From Deroplatys truncata (taxonomy: Eukaryota > Arthropoda > Insecta > Mantodea > Mantidae), in contig CM060978.1 of assembly GCA_030765065.1 (NCBI GenBank), forward strand, positions 216,213,498 to 216,277,497: a DNA stretch of 64,000 nucleotides. Reading direction: 5' to 3'. This document shows, piece after piece, positions 1 through 12,235 of this stretch. Positions within the stretch are counted from its first letter, which is position 1, and each line of letters opens with the position of its first letter. Under the pieces are notes generated by a model. That model was not told the DNA's origin. It saw only the letters and a program-made list of their open reading frames with translations, and made no database searches. Made by a program: the position numbers and the translations under genes.

Positions 1-189
1 ATGTAAATAGGTGTACTATTTCTTAAAGGATTAAGGCCAAACTTGACAGAAGGATGCAATATGTGTGAGAAACCAGAGGACATTTACCACTGTATAACTG
101 AATGTGAAGTAGGTAAAAGGTGGAGAGGTAATATTTGGAATAAGAAATGGAATAAATTACCAAAAGATGTAACAGCATTAAAATGTTAG
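1..189 (+). pseudogene. C-terminal fragment of a non-LTR retrotransposon polyprotein
   Basis: Frame 1 from about base 7 to TAG at 187-189 encodes GLRPNLTEGCNMCEK, then HCITECE, then RWRGNIWNKKW. The C-x2-C...H-x4-C pattern is the zinc-knuckle found after the reverse transcriptase in many insect LINEs. Only the tail is in the window; the rest would lie upstream. The following 160 bp (EFLGRVSG-like, then unassigned) is probably its 3' UTR. It is interrupted at 352 by the hAT element. Confidence 0.55.
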
Positions 190-351
190 TGGATAATAGA
201 GAAGTTAGTAGGATGGGGGAATTCCTAGGAAGAGTGAGCGGTAAATGAACAAAGAGCTCAAAGAAGGAGCAAGAGGATTGTAATAATGATGGTAATTTGT
301 TGTAGAGGCTCTACACCATACATACGACCTGGGGTTTAAAGTATGTATAGC

Positions 352-2335
352 TAGGGACCCGACTTTTCGCGAGTAGTTAATTCGCGAAATTGGCCGAAAA
401 TTAACAATAAGGAAAACCTTTAATCAATTATTTTTAAATTCCACATATATATCCATTCTGAGTCGCGAAATAACACGGCATTAGTTCTATATTGCGAAAA
501 TGCGAAATAACACCGTTATGAAAAAAATGTGCAAAAAACCCGAAATTTTTCTCTCTCTCTCCTTTTTTTTGCCGTTTATCTCTCCTTTTCACATAAATAA
601 TCAGATATTTGGCTTATGAATCATTTATGGATACGTGTATTGTCATTCGCTACGGCCATGCTGCATGGTGTTGTGTGATGCACAGCACAGGACACCAAAC
701 TGCACTGCACTGTGATTTAACCAGAGCTTCGGCAAACATTGGTACTGCTTCAACTACCCCGTCCCCTTCAATCTTCACCTATCACATGCACATCAAAAGG
801 AATGCCATGTTTATCGGAACTCGGCAACACCGCATCAGTGACGGATTTCTCATTTCACTCAAATTATTCTTTGGATTTAAATGATAATACTACCTGCAAT
901 TCTTCTCTAATGCCATATTTTAACGATTCGTGCTTGCATCGCCCCATTTCATGCCGGCTGGAAAAGACTGTCGCAAAAGTATCGTTAAATAATGCATGAA
1001 TTTCTAAGTCTGGTTCAAGTCAATTCTGACAGTAGACAGCCTCTTCTACCAATCACTGTCTCCGTTTCCTGTACCCCTCGCACGAAAATTGTTGCTGTCT
1101 CGCGACGTTGCCATAATGTGAATGCATGTCTAGGTATATTTTGTGTCCGCTATACTGAAAGATTCGTTTGGAGTCAAGTTATATTCTTTAAATTACGTTA
1201 CAATTTAGTGCAAGGAGTCTGTTTACCTTCTGCTCTGAAAAAGAAAAGGAATTATGCCGATGGAGCCACGTTTCAAATTAAGCTAGCGCATGCACAATTC
1301 AGCTGACGGTGGAGTTGGCAACGTGCCGTTCGCGCGCCGTACAGACAGCATGTGCAAGACGTTGCCAGGTCAGTTTAGTTTTGCGGCACGCGGGAATTCA
1401 AACCGATTTCACAGTAGTATTTCAATGCGGTCTCAAAATATAATAAACTGCCAGGCATCTTTCCTTTTTGAACACTGCAAAGACACCATTTGCCTTATTG
1501 AAGTGCTTGAGGGATCTAAATATCCATTTGTTCATAAACTATATAGCAAACTTAAAGATATATCAAATGGCTTCACAATAGTAGCTTCAAGTCTTCTTCA
1601 GAGACTGCCAACCCTCAAGAAGTGTTATGTTATCAGTCAGTTCAAGCAATTGGGCATAAAGTCAGTTACCAAGCTGAATTCCTTAATGTCAGCTGATCCA
1701 GCTGATGATGATATTCATTCTGCAGGTAATTTGTTTGATGTACGAAAAATAGTATCAAATGAGGCATCTACTGATATAACTATAGAAAAAGCAAGAAGAA
1801 TGTTACCTTTTCTGCGAGACTTGCCAGAGAAGACATTCAAGGAGGGATATGCTGCTCTGAAGAACATAGTGTGTGAGAAATTAGATGATGCTGCTGAAGT
1901 AAACATACTGGATTTACTTTCTAGACTTCAATGTGATCACTTGTGTTTCAGTGAGAAGTGTATGAAACTATTGTGGGTACCCATGTCCAATGTGGACAGT
2001 GAAAGACTTTTCTCTGCATATGGGGACATCATGACAAACTTAAGAACAAATCTTAAGCCAGAGAACACCGAACTTATGGTGGCTTTGTCTGTAACAAAGT
2101 AAATCAGTCGAAATGTATACTATGTAAATATTTTCATGCTCTTTTTTAAGTTACATGTAAGGTGCCCTTTGTTCCACAGTAAAATAGTTTAAACTGTGTT
2201 TTTGTTTTTTCCCTTTTTTTTTTTGCACAAGATAACAGCGTTAAGCAGTTTTATTTACCGCCCACAACACCGCTCACTATAATATTTTTACACCGATATT
2301 ACATTATTTTATTTACCGACAATCTGGGGTCCCTA
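352..2335 (+). mobile_element. hAT DNA transposon with target duplication
   Basis: Bounded by terminal inverted repeats TAGGGACCC (352-360) and GGGTCCCTA (2327-2335). An exact 8-bp duplication TGTATAGC flanks it (344-351 and 2336-2343), the hallmark of hAT insertion. The left subterminal region carries several copies of GCGAAA/CGCGAA motifs (366-510), which could be transposase-binding sites. At 1984 bp it is shorter than an autonomous hAT and carries only a C-terminal transposase portion, so it is probably an internally deleted copy. Confidence 0.9.
1290..2102 (+). pseudogene. Truncated hAT transposase, C-terminal half with dimerisation domain
   Basis: Open frame of 270 codons inside the hAT element. 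From about residue 50 (near 1430) it is protein-like. The end, LLWVPMSNVDSERLFSAYGD then LRTNLKPENTEL, is the hAT-family C-terminal dimerisation region. The N-terminal BED zinc finger and the first part of the RNase H-like core are absent, so it should not be active. The first ~45 codons look non-coding and the ATG at 1290 is only the first in frame. The closest family type is probably the CGBP1/ZBED-like hAT group (inference). Confidence 0.75.
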
Positions 2336-2343
2336 TGTATAGC

Positions 2344-3147
2344 CTAATTTACAAAGTGTTAAACTCTTAAATGTATATTATCTATCAAGGATGTAATTTA
2401 TATAAAGAAAAGAAACTAAATATCAAATAATTTCCATTTCTTCAAACATTGTTAGCTTTAACAATGTGTTAAACCTCAAGTTAATGTTACCATAGCCTTG
2501 TGTTAAGCATTTAACAAACGTTAAAGTTGTAAAATGACTGCCACTAATCAGGCTAAAGGTGCTGATTATGTTTAGAGCTTTTAAATGACGTTCATAATTG
2601 AAGAAGAGCTGTGCATCATACGACTTTGAAAACCTACAAGAAAAGGAATTCTTGGAAAGATACTGAATCTCAAAAGCGGTTGTGAATAGAGTTGTAGAAG
2701 AAACATATAAGAGGTTAGATGCTATCAACTGAAACGTGCCTCTTCCCCTTCCTCCTATGCTACTGAAATTTTTAATTTGTTAGTAACGGAATTTTGGAAT
2801 TTCAAAAGCCACCATTCGTAGGGTTATATGAAAGCATCTCTGAAGCAATTGCTTCAAGAAATTAAATGCTTAACTTTTTCTTTAGTAAAGGAAGTATAGG
2901 AGTTATCAACTTTTATCAAATGTACAGCTTCCAGGTATTCTGGAACAATGAATTGTGCCCTTGTGAGAATTTAGTCTTGTAGTGGTGACAGTTGAAATTC
3001 ATTGCAATGGGTTACTTTCCATTAATGTACAGATTATAAGGATTGTAACATTAAAATCAGGAACATTGCATAAGTGTTGTGGTGCACGATAGCACCATAT
3101 TCTACAATTATCATATATGAGTTTAGTCTAAAATGGGAATGATTAAT
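2344..3147. other. Unassigned AT-rich intronic sequence
   Basis: No recognisable coding, RNA or repeat structure. The minus-strand frame at 2423-2728 has no family features. Confidence 0.4.
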
Positions 3148-3519
3148 GAAGGTATGTTATTAGATGTCAGTGTGATGCCATTACCCCTGGCAAAAATATC
3201 TTCTATATCTACCTACATCTGGAAACAAGGGCCCAAAATGAATGCAATGACACACATCAGCTACAACTGTATTGAATGCACAATTGGAATGTAGAAAAGG
3301 CAACTTCCCGTTGTCAGCCTGGGATTAGAAATCAAAATTCAAACTACTCTCACAATAATTGTGGCTACAGCTGTGTTGTATAACATAGATATGGAGACCA
3401 GAGACCTGCTTCCTTTGGAGGATTTACCTATGCACCAGTTTATCAGGGAAATACAACATAGGGATGAGAGAATTAGGTATCCTATTCAAATAGAAAATGA
3501 AACAATAGCTGTGGCTTAA
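3148..3519 (+). pseudogene. PIF/Harbinger transposase remnant (C-terminal part)
   Basis: The plus strand reads, with frame changes, a DSGYPL-like start near 3150 and YLL near 3200. One frame from 3226 then gives KRQLPVVSLGLEIKIQ, IIVATAVLYNIDMET and finally RYPIQIENETIAVA before TAA (3517). The order DSGYP, KRRFP, VATAVLHNI is typical of the Harbinger DDE transposase C-terminal half. A TAG stop occurs where the family has the F-G-x-W/L-KRRF segment. No terminal repeats were found nearby. A dead copy within the intron. Confidence 0.7.
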
Positions 3520-4850
3520 AGGAATGCAGTTGCACAAGAACACTTCAGCTGTAAGTAAAATTCAATTAACAAACTTAATTTTTTTCTCACAAATTACATG
3601 GTATCAATTTTGTTTTAGCAGTTGTTGCTTCAGTCTGTGTTTCCCTCTTCATTTCTATAGTCTGATTTTTCCTAAGTCATTTCATTTCTGTTCTTGGTGC
3701 TTGCCAACTCTGCAATGTTGTTGTGAACACTGACCTAAAACAAACATTACACTTGAATATGTTAGCATTCCACCAATACCAAGTGAAACAAAATGGTGGT
3801 TATTGAGGCGCACAGCCTACAGATTTTTTCAGCAACTGTTTTGGAATCTTTATCCTGAAAAAACACAATATTGCATTATAAAACCTTATGGAAATTCAAT
3901 TAAGAAATGAGATCAGTACTTCTCTTTTTCTTTAGTACTTGCCAAACATGCCTTTGGTATTCAGGTTTCTGGCATGTCATCTGCCTATAGTTGTACTGAA
4001 GATATGCTGGTTGCCAGCATAACATTTGTGTTGATGTCCTCTTCCATTGGACCCAATTGAGAGTTGTTTTCATCCTACACACATTAATATTTTGTTTAGT
4101 TTAATTCACTGGCATAATTATGATCACAGTAAAAACAAAAATGATTTGTAATATAAATCTAACTCCTGTATTACTGCCTTGGCCGTCATTTACAGCCTGA
4201 GCGACCTCTTCTGTAAGAAAACTTTGAATTTATTCAAAATGACAATACCCAGCTCATTTTAAGTTGCAGATCAAATGCTTTTATATAAAACTGATTTACT
4301 TACCATAATAGTGAGCATTGGAATCATCATTTTCTGGATCTGATATGAGACAGGGCTTTTTAGGAGCTCATCCAACTGAGCCTTTTTGGTACTACATTTC
4401 AAATTAACATAGAAATGGTGCAGTTATTTCATTGACCTGGGAGAAATGCTTGTATTGGTACTGAATTCTTAATGGATTTTCTCTGAACTTCAACTAATAT
4501 ATATTTTATTAGTTTTGTTTTTGCACTGTATTACATTTCTGTACTTGATAACTAATTCCATGAACAACTCAAAAACTTTAAAGTTGTACTTTTGGCATTG
4601 GTTTTCTTCTTTTCTTCATCATGACTACACGCACATAATAGAATTAAGCACTTACACAATTGTCTATTAATATACAAACAAAACACTGTAAAGCAGTATA
4701 ATCAAAAGTGTATCAGAGTACGTTCAGAAGCCATGATGTTTGGCTACTATACAGTACTCTTTGACATTGACATGGTGCTAGCCTTGTATTAGCTAACAAT
4801 TCCCTAGAGTAGCTTGATGAAATGCAAGTGTCTTAACACAAAGTTAACAA
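3520..4850. other. Unassigned intronic sequence
   Basis: AT-rich, with many stops in all frames. It may include further Harbinger debris next to the transposase remnant, but nothing supports a call. Confidence 0.35.
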
Positions 4851-4861
4851 ACAAGATTTTT

Positions 4862-5960
4862 GATATGATATGATATCTTTATTGAGTGTTGAGCTAATAC
4901 AATACATTTGGGCATGATCAGCATCGAGCCCTGGCTCCTTTTGCCGATCATACCCAAGCTTCCGCATTTACAAAGCATGTGTGTTGAGTTAGCTTCATAT
5001 CGCTAACGTTTCTCATTTAAATTCACTATACTGCTTACTGTTCTTCTCCCCTTCCCTTACTTCCTCTGCCGCTTTAATACTTCACTATCAGCGGGAAATG
5101 GGAACTATTAGATGCAATTTAGAGAATGTTTATTTGTACCCCGTACTGATTGTCCATAACAACATGCTCGTTCATACTAAGAAATGTACCTCTCCCTCCT
5201 AGCCCTCTCGTATTTACCGTCCTTTATATCTAAATCATTCACTTCACGATTTCATAAAATCTATCACTTGCTTATCAATACCTTGTCTTTACTTTGCTTA
5301 ATTTGTTCCCTTCTATACATTCTATAGTCACTCTCCCTCCCTATTCTATTTACTTCATTATTACTGCTTCTGTTTTCCCATACTTCTCACAGAGCCTGCA
5401 CTATTTCTATATGTATGGCACACTTTCCTACTCCATAAATCTATTTCTGTTGGCTCCTTTAACGGTCCCGCTTTGTTTCTGTCCAAAATCCGTAGACTCC
5501 CATTAGGTGTCAACACAATGCTTTCTTCTTCCACCAATTCGCCATTGTGAAACCACGCCTCTGCCCTGCCCGAAATCGTATCACGTGTCGATTGAACTCC
5601 CTCCCTCCTTGATGATGCCACTTTCCTAACTTTGCCACTGCCTTGGCTCCTAATCCCCTCTCTGACTCAGCCATGTTCTTCCCGCCAACCCCACGTAGCA
5701 GTGACGTAACTTCCATTTTCCTTGTTTCGCCAGCTGATGCCCTTGCGTCACTCTGATCTGACGTTCTGACTGCGTCCTGGCCACGCCTACTCTCTAACAC
5801 TGTCATCTTCTTTCTGCCAGCCCCACGTGCCAGTGACGTAACTTTCATATGTCGATCCTTATCCTCTGGTCTCCAATCGCTCTTTGGACTTCCTCTGCAT
5901 TCCTTCTCTCTGGTCTCGGATGTATTTTGTTGAATCATATCCTGCTCCTGTGATCTGCTG
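4862..5960 (-). mobile_element. Retroposon with (TGATA) tail and 11-bp target duplication
   Basis: An exact 11-bp duplication, ACAAGATTTTT, lies at 4851-4861 and 5961-5971. Reading on the minus strand, the insert ends in AATAAAG and a short tail of ATATC/ATATCA pentamers (plus-strand 4862-4880), the signature of target-primed retroposition. The GC-richer body has two overlapping open frames on the minus strand (5938-5510 and 5621-5361) with no known domain. It holds an imperfect tandem duplication of about 120-130 bp spacing (around 5650-5720 and 5780-5850) that includes GTGACGTAAC in both halves. It could be a long SINE, a LINE 5'/3' UTR composite or a non-autonomous LINE derivative. Confidence 0.75.
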
Positions 5961-5971
5961 ACAAGATTTTT

Positions 5972-7529
5972 AACACATATTGATTAAAGTGGCCGTAAAT
6001 GAAAAATCAAAACTGAAAGTTGGTACCATAATTATTGACAAATAAATAAATAAATAATAGTAAGGTAGAGAAATAATTGCAATAAATAATTTCTGTATAT
6101 TAAATCAATGTATAATGTAACAAGCTTGAGTTGAAAAATTTTGTCTGGAGAAAAAGGTAATTAGCAAGCAAAGTCATTAGTAATAGCTGAGGAGCGAACA
6201 TGTTAGTATAAAGATTCCTAGTATGCATTTAAGGTTATACAGCCATGTAGGTCAGAATTCTGCAAAAGAGAAACGTAAATGAAATTCTTAGAATCGGGGA
6301 GGTTACTGCCTAGTAACATCACATATGCATACTTGAAGTGCATGTGAAGTAATGGTGGCGGTAGTGATATGTAGGCGAAGCTTAAATTAATAAAAGAGCA
6401 TGTATTAAAATTAGCATCTTACCTTTCTTTTCTTTGTGCACAGCCTTAGGGGCTTAAGTCTTTTATGGTGATCAGCAGTTTGTAGTATCTAAGACCGTGC
6501 TGGGTTATCAGTTACTTAGTGGTAGCCGTGAGGGTTTTTGCTGGTAAGCAGTTTAGCGACTCACAGAAATTACTCTTCTGATTTCTTTTATTGTGGAAAC
6601 AGTTCAAACCATAAAAGTGATACCTCAGAGGTTAGTAGATATAATAATTTAATTGTTACAGTTTCGAGTGCTACGATTCATAAATCAGTTTCATTCTTTA
6701 TCTTCAAACAGTCAGCAAGTCACATCAATAGTTCAAGTATAAGTATTAGATCACATTAAATTTCTCAGTCAACTTAAACTGATGTTGTCCTTTCAAAATA
6801 CACCCACGCATACCCTGAGAGAAAGATCTCATAGACAACCACTGTAGCAGCTGGCAGCAGAATCAACAGCAGATATTGGAAACGATGCCAAAAGGTGACA
6901 CAGGCCATTCGTCATCAAACTTGGTGACCATCACAGGGCTGGAGTACTACACAGTGCTAATTAAATTTTGTATAGGATAAGTGTTTAAGTGGTGCACTAA
7001 ATCCTTTACTTACACAAGGTATGCATTCCACATTCTCAGCTATTTTGTGGCTCTCAGAAGTGCTGTCAGTGTGTTTGTGTTCTCTCAATATCCCCCTTTA
7101 GGATGTCTCATGAATTTTTACAGTGGTGGATTGTCTGTAATGAAGATTTATAAAATGCAATCACATTTCATTTTGTAGATTTTCTCTCTGTAGATTGTCC
7201 TACAGATTGTTCACCTCATAAAATCCCATTCCTTTGAAAAGGCAAAGAAAAACTACTAGTATGGAGGAAGTGAGGTAATTTGTGCCTACATCTTGTTTAT
7301 TCTGTTCACCATATCATTGTTTGTTAAAATATGAAAAAATAAGCAGAAAAGTAAAATGAGAATGAGCATTTGTTTTAATGGGTCCTGGCATGTCCTAATT
7401 AAGTGAGGACCTTGTATTTTAAGCTTTAATAGTGACTGCTGTTAAAGGATCTTCTACTATTACCCAAACAAAAGCATCTTGTATACTTCTGCATTACATG
7501 ATAGCTCATTTCAGTATGTTGTTTTCTAG
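5972..7529. other. Unassigned intronic sequence
   Basis: Includes a short AAAT microsatellite (about 6040-6058). No conserved reading frame; ordinary intron DNA up to the exon at 7530. Confidence 0.4.
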
Positions 7530-7675
7530 GATGCCCATGAAAGAGAATTCATCAACTGTGATAAATATTTGGAGCAAATATTTTCTTGCCAGAGGATGAA
7601 GTTCGCTGAAATACCTCAGCGCCTCAATCCACTGTTGCACCCACCTGATCCTATTGTTATTAATCACATAATAAG
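7530..7675 (+). CDS. Bap60: Bap60/SMARCD internal exon (second half of SWIB domain)
   Basis: First visible exon of the 60-kDa BAP/PBAF (SWI/SNF) chromatin-remodelling subunit, a nuclear protein that links the remodeller to transcription factors. Preceded by a polypyrimidine tract and AG (7528-7529) and followed by GTAAG at 7676. It starts in codon phase 0 and ends with two bases of a split Ser codon (AG|T). The 48 complete codons begin [16 protein letters not shown] and include [11 protein letters not shown] and [10 protein letters not shown], which in the family is the second half of the SWIB/MDM2-like domain. The residues expected just before (end of an ...HKLQ helix) are not found anywhere in 1-7529, so the preceding intron is longer than the window's left part. 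Identification rests on near-complete family identity across four exons; very secure. Confidence 0.96.
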
Positions 7676-7856
7676 GTAAGTTAAAAATAAAATTACAGAG
7701 CCTGAAAATTACAAGGTGTGACACTGATAAATATACCTTGTGGATGCATGTTACATTTAAGGTCTGGTTATGAAGTGTGTAACATTGGATAACTTTTCTA
7801 GAAATTTTAGATATACGGTTTTCTTCTCAAGAAGGAAAGAAAGAATGGGGGGGGGA

Positions 7857-8305
7857 TTTGATGTGTTACACTCATAGGGCTTTCTCTATTGTTGTACAAA
7901 CTACTCTTACGAATGTTTATTCTTCTATCTACTTCATGTTAATCAGAATAAACCTTTGCAGAAACTGTCTTATTGCATACTTCCTTATAGGTGCAATAGG
8001 ATTAGGGGAATACAATAGGCTTTAAGTGATAGTCAAATCTTTTAAGAGGTGGTTGGTTGCTATGTAATGGCTTTGAAATTCCGTTGTCTTTGAATGGATA
8101 AGAGTGAGAAAGGGGGGGGGGGAAGAAAAGAAAAAAACAAATAATGAATTCCCATTTGAAAAAGGTATAAGTATTTGGAAATTCAAACCAATAATAATAA
8201 GAAATAACTTGAAAATGGTTGACTTCACAAACAAAAGATATTAAAAAAAAGTTGTGCTTCAACAAGATTACTTTTTTTGTATACTAAGATTTAGTCTCTC
8301 TCCCT

Positions 8306-8352
<47 letters not shown>

Positions 8353-8668
8353 TAGAACTTCAGAGGCTATTCCTAGAAAATGCAACATAAACATCTTGTT
8401 TGTCTTGAAAATATCTTAAACATATATTTTAATCAAAATCGTTAAAGCCATTTTTGAGAAAATAGAAATTTTAGAAATATTTTCTATATAAAGGGTAGTT
8501 TGGGTTGGAGAAATTTTCTTGAATATCTTTGTGTCACACCCTTGGAAGAAGCTGAACTTAAATACCTAGTTTGGATTGCAACCAAGTTTTCGTTTTTGAG
8601 TTATGCTTTCACAGACAGAACACACTCAGAAACCTTTTTTTAAAAATGTTATTTTTGGATTCAGGGAA
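7857..8668 (-). mobile_element. Helentron-like dispersed repeat, copy 1
   Basis: Starts with a diverged hairpin end (GATGTGTTACACTC) and subterminal motif, and contains the family's conserved body: AAAGGGTAGTTTGGG near 8490 and a GAGTTATGC motif near 8600. The other terminus is lost near 8668. It is interrupted by a CT microsatellite (8295-8347). Strand is given with the hairpin as the 3' end. Confidence 0.6.
8295..8347. repeat. (CT)n microsatellite
   Basis: About 50 bp of nearly pure CT dinucleotides with two CCCT interruptions at the left. Confidence 0.95.
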
Positions 8669-9555
8669 CTAAATAAACTGGTAAAAAATGTGATTTTATA
8701 CCAATTTGAATCTTGCAGAATAAATGTGAAATTGGCAGCAAACCAGAAGATGAGCAAATAATATTCTAATCTCATAAGAATTTTCATCCAAATGGCTGTT
8801 GCAAGATTTTAATGTATTAGAGAAAGCCTTTACTGAACCGACAATGTTCATTCATATGCCGATAGAACTTCAGGGTCCCAATCACTCGTATCGAGCTGCA
8901 TTGGCTTTTTTTTCTTCTTGGCTAATCTGTGTTAGCCTTCACCACTTTTTACTGTAATGTTGTATATTAGGGTTTTGAGTGCTAAGTGCATACAGACAAG
9001 TATGCCACATTGTAAATCACATCCAAACATTTAACCTAAAATTTGTGGCTACACATTTTGCTTGCAGGTTTTATGAAATTTAATAATGTAAATCAATCAA
9101 GTTCTTGCTGTGTGGCTGAAGGTTGTTCATGGTTCATGGCATTTTTTCCGTTTTGCAACAAAGAAATTATTGAAATCAGGTTCTGGCATACCGGGTGAGC
9201 CAAAAAACTATGAACTGCCTGTGTGATGTTTTTCCTGTCCGCGTCCTTGGTGCTCGTTGCCATCTGCTGCTATCATAGAAAGGCGCAGATGAAACCATAC
9301 AACATTTTTAAAGCTACTTTTAAAGGCTTTACTTACCAACTTTATGAAAGGAGATGCTGAAACTGGCCACCGTTGTTGTCCATACATTTTTGGCACCTCT
9401 TTAGGAAACTATCCATCACTATCCATGATGGAATAAAATGAAGGTTATTTCCAATTTGCGAAGAATAGTTACTAACTTCATTTTGAACTTCAATTGAGAT
9501 TAGGAATTCTTTGAGTTCATGAGGGGCACCAACAAAATTTCTTCATGAAATAGGG
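8669..9555. other. Intron sequence with a possible small DNA-element fragment
   Basis: Around 9190 the sequence CGGGTGAGCCAAAAAACT, followed by GC-richer DNA to about 9420, resembles an end of a Tc1/mariner-type or related element. No partner end was found, so it is not called. Confidence 0.25.
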
Positions 9556-9670
9556 CACCATACCCCAAACTACCCTTTACATGGAACATTTTTTGAAATG
9601 TTCAACTTTCTCAAAAATGGCTCTTAACAATTTGGATTGCAATATCGTATTTTATGTATTTAGTGCACAA
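9556..9670 (+). mobile_element. Helentron-like dispersed repeat, copy 2 (fragment)
   Basis: CCCCAAACTACCCTTTACAT followed by the AAAATGGCTCTTAACAATTT block matches the middle of the family. Both ends are missing. It lies just upstream of the Bap60 exon at 9729. Confidence 0.55.
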
Positions 9671-9728
9671 TACTATAATTTTAAAGCACTAAACTTCTTG
9701 TGCTTACTCAGGAACATCTTTGTTTCAG

Positions 9729-9849
9729 TGTGGAAGGAGCAGAACAGAAACAGACAGCATGTTATGATATTGATGTTGAAGTCGATGATACTCTGAAAAC
9801 ACAGATGAACAACTTCTTGTTATCCACAGCCAGTCAGCAGGAAATCCAG
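9729..9849 (+). CDS. Bap60: Bap60/SMARCD internal exon
   Basis: Second visible exon, bounded by TTTCAG (ends 9728) and GTAAC (9850). The first base completes the split Ser codon; 40 further codons follow and the exon ends in phase 0. The product contains [19 protein letters not shown] and then [11 protein letters not shown], the conserved linker that follows the SWIB domain in SMARCD proteins. The EGAEQKQ version is closer to insect Bap60 than to the vertebrate paralogues (judged from family knowledge). Intron 7676-9728 is 2053 bp and the next intron is 19,926 bp, packed with mobile elements. Confidence 0.96.
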
Positions 9850-10870
9850 GTAACATTAGTTATATAAGTGTTTAAGTGAAGTATAATACACCAGATTCAT
9901 AGTTTATCACAGAATTATAATAGTATAATTATGCCCGAATAAACATACGCTTTCACATCAAATGATGGACTTTCATTGGCAGCACTTCCAATGCTAGCTG
10001 ATGGAAATTAGTGCATTCTTTTCATGGCAGCTTTCCTGTGTATCTAACAACTTCCAACTTGGTGTCACAATCGAAAAATGTGATTCATGTTACAATAAAG
10101 CTTATATGATGAAAACCTCAAATATTAGCTGCTAATACCACTACAAGCTGATTTTGAAGACAATGAAAGAGGGCTTGTATGTTAACTATTAAATTATTCC
10201 TGCTAGAAAGTGTGTCACTCTGAACAACTAGCATACCTAACCCCAGTGCAAGGTATATTTTCATTTCATTTACTGCTATGCGAGTAAGCAGAGTTACTTT
10301 ACCAATATGCCAAAACTGTGAGTAACTTGTCCAAATTAGATTGCATTCTCCCACCTTCCACCAGTACAGGTTGCAAAAATACAGAGCAAGATTCAGTGTT
10401 CCATCTGAGTTATTCCACGTCCAACCGAACATACACATAAAACATCACTTTCTCTGAATTTTAGTTTACGTGTTCCACACATAAACTAAATTGACACATA
10501 CTTTATATTTTGCAGAAAATCAAATTATTTTCGGATTTACAGCTTACGCGCACAACGTTACATAAAAGTAATTTATTCTTGGAATACAGAATGGCCAGGG
10601 ATAAAAACAATACATTGTTTTGTAGATAAAAACCATTGTGGTTTTCCTTATATAAAGTACTATTTCTTTCGGAAAAAAAAATCACATTTTTAAGTATGAA
10701 TATTTTAAACAACAATATCTAATTTAACCCCGTAATATTAAAATCTGGAAAAATTACAGGAAGAATTTGTGATATATTTTGTTTTAAATCTGTTAATATC
10801 ACGATGGGATCTTCTTTAGAAGTATGCTTTTAAACAGTTTATTTGTGTTAATGTGTAGGGTTGTAGAACA
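9850..10870. other. Unassigned start of the 19.9-kb intron
   Basis: AT-rich; no convincing repeat ends or coding frames. Confidence 0.4.
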
Positions 10871-10949
10871 TATGAGGGCTGATCAATAAAGACTGAGACT
10901 GATTTTTTCCTGTAGCTTCCTTGATAGTTTCCTGTCTCTACCATGAATA

Positions 10950-12119
10950 CAGTAGAATCTCGTTAGTACGTTTTTGCAGGGACCTAAGGATTTGGACGTC
11001 ATAGGCGGGAAAACGTGTTAACGAAAATGCAAAATCTGCAATTTAAGAACATAGGTAATAAAAATCTAATAATTACTACGTCTCCATGGGCAATTTAAAT
11101 CGATTTTGAGTACAATTTCATACTGAATACGATCCGCGTTTCCATGTTAAATTCAATATGTTTAAATGGATTTGGATACACAAGGCCTGAGAATAAATAA
11201 TTCAAGCTTTTATTTTGGTCAACTTGGATTTTTTAGGTTATGAATGTTTTTGAGAAAATAAATTGCGAATTGTGGAAGCGGCAATAGTGGTTTTGCTGTG
11301 TGTTTTATTACACACGTGATAACAATTTCTGCTAAAAAAGAAAACATTATGAGCGTGCATCGTGTTACGAGTACAATAGACGATATTATCTTTGGTGTAT
11401 ACAAGACGATTTGAACACGGAGGTGTTTCCATGCAACAAATTTCGTTCCGGTCTTCTTCTGATCCTATTTTCCAAGAGAAAAGTTTTGTTTTAGTATTTT
11501 TCCCTTCTTTAAATACAGTTTCAATCAATTTAGGTTTGCTAACAATCGTGTTTAAGGTTGACGAAAGAATGTTTAACTTCCGCACTATATCGACATGTTT
11601 TATATTTGGATTGTATTACATCAAGGATTTTCAGTTTTTCACTGTTGGTTATTTACCTACTACACTTTCTTTTTTTCATTGTAAATGAAAAGTTAAAATA
11701 CAATCTACGGTTGTTTGGTCATCACTCAACATTAGAAACTATCGTTAGCGTTTACCGCGTTTACCACGCCAAGGTAAAGCATTCTCTATTCCGCCCACAG
11801 AAATCGTGTCACACAAATATTTAAATGCATGTATGTGATTGGCTGCCGATATCCACCCCGTGACCAAGGATTGACCAAAGTAGCAAATCAGGGCGTCAAA
11901 CTATGAACGTGTTAAACGCCTACATCCACTGTACCGATCAAGGATTGGCCAAAACAGCAAATGAGGACGTCAAACTTCAAATGTAGTAAGCGGGACCGGG
12001 AAAACGCACTAAGCAAACATTATTTATTATATTTGGTGATTTGGTACCGGGACTTTTATAATTCAACGTAATACACGGGAAAACGTGTTAATGAGGAACG
12101 TGCTAACGAGATTCCACTG
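10950..12119. mobile_element. Non-autonomous pogo/Tigger-like element
   Basis: About 23-bp inverted ends, CAGTAGAATCTCGTTAG and the complement of CAGTGGAATCTCGTTAG, are flanked by TA (10948-10949 and 12120-12121). The CAGT...CTCGTTA ends are of the pogo/Tigger type. The 1170-bp interior has no transposase similarity that I can see; the short open frames inside are random. It sits inside the mariner, so it is the younger insertion. Confidence 0.85.
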
Positions 12120-12235
12120 TATTTGAAAAAAACGGGGTTTCGCATATAACGTCCATAGGCGGCAGCACTGTCGTATCGGTAGGTTGATAGTAATGCTGTA
12201 TATTGTTGACCCTACTTGAATTTTGCATACCACAA

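Noticed and set aside
1290..1430. N-terminal 45 codons of the hAT frame as real protein
   Set aside because: Composition is unlike the rest, with no BED finger. It is likely untranslated DNA upstream of the surviving transposase part.
3900..4082. Minus-strand frame that could be the Myb-like accessory protein of Harbinger
   Set aside because: No clear tryptophan-spaced SANT pattern; too weak to support.
1..7529. Upstream Bap60 exons (first half of SWIB, N-terminal region)
   Set aside because: Looked for the residues expected before DAHEREF and for the preceding SWIB helices in plus frames; none found.
8002..8265. Minus-strand frames of 70-87 codons
   Set aside because: They lie inside a non-coding Helentron-like copy and have no counterpart in other copies.
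11238..11824. Several 60-115 codon frames on both strands
   Set aside because: They overlap each other inside a non-autonomous pogo-like element; no transposase motif.
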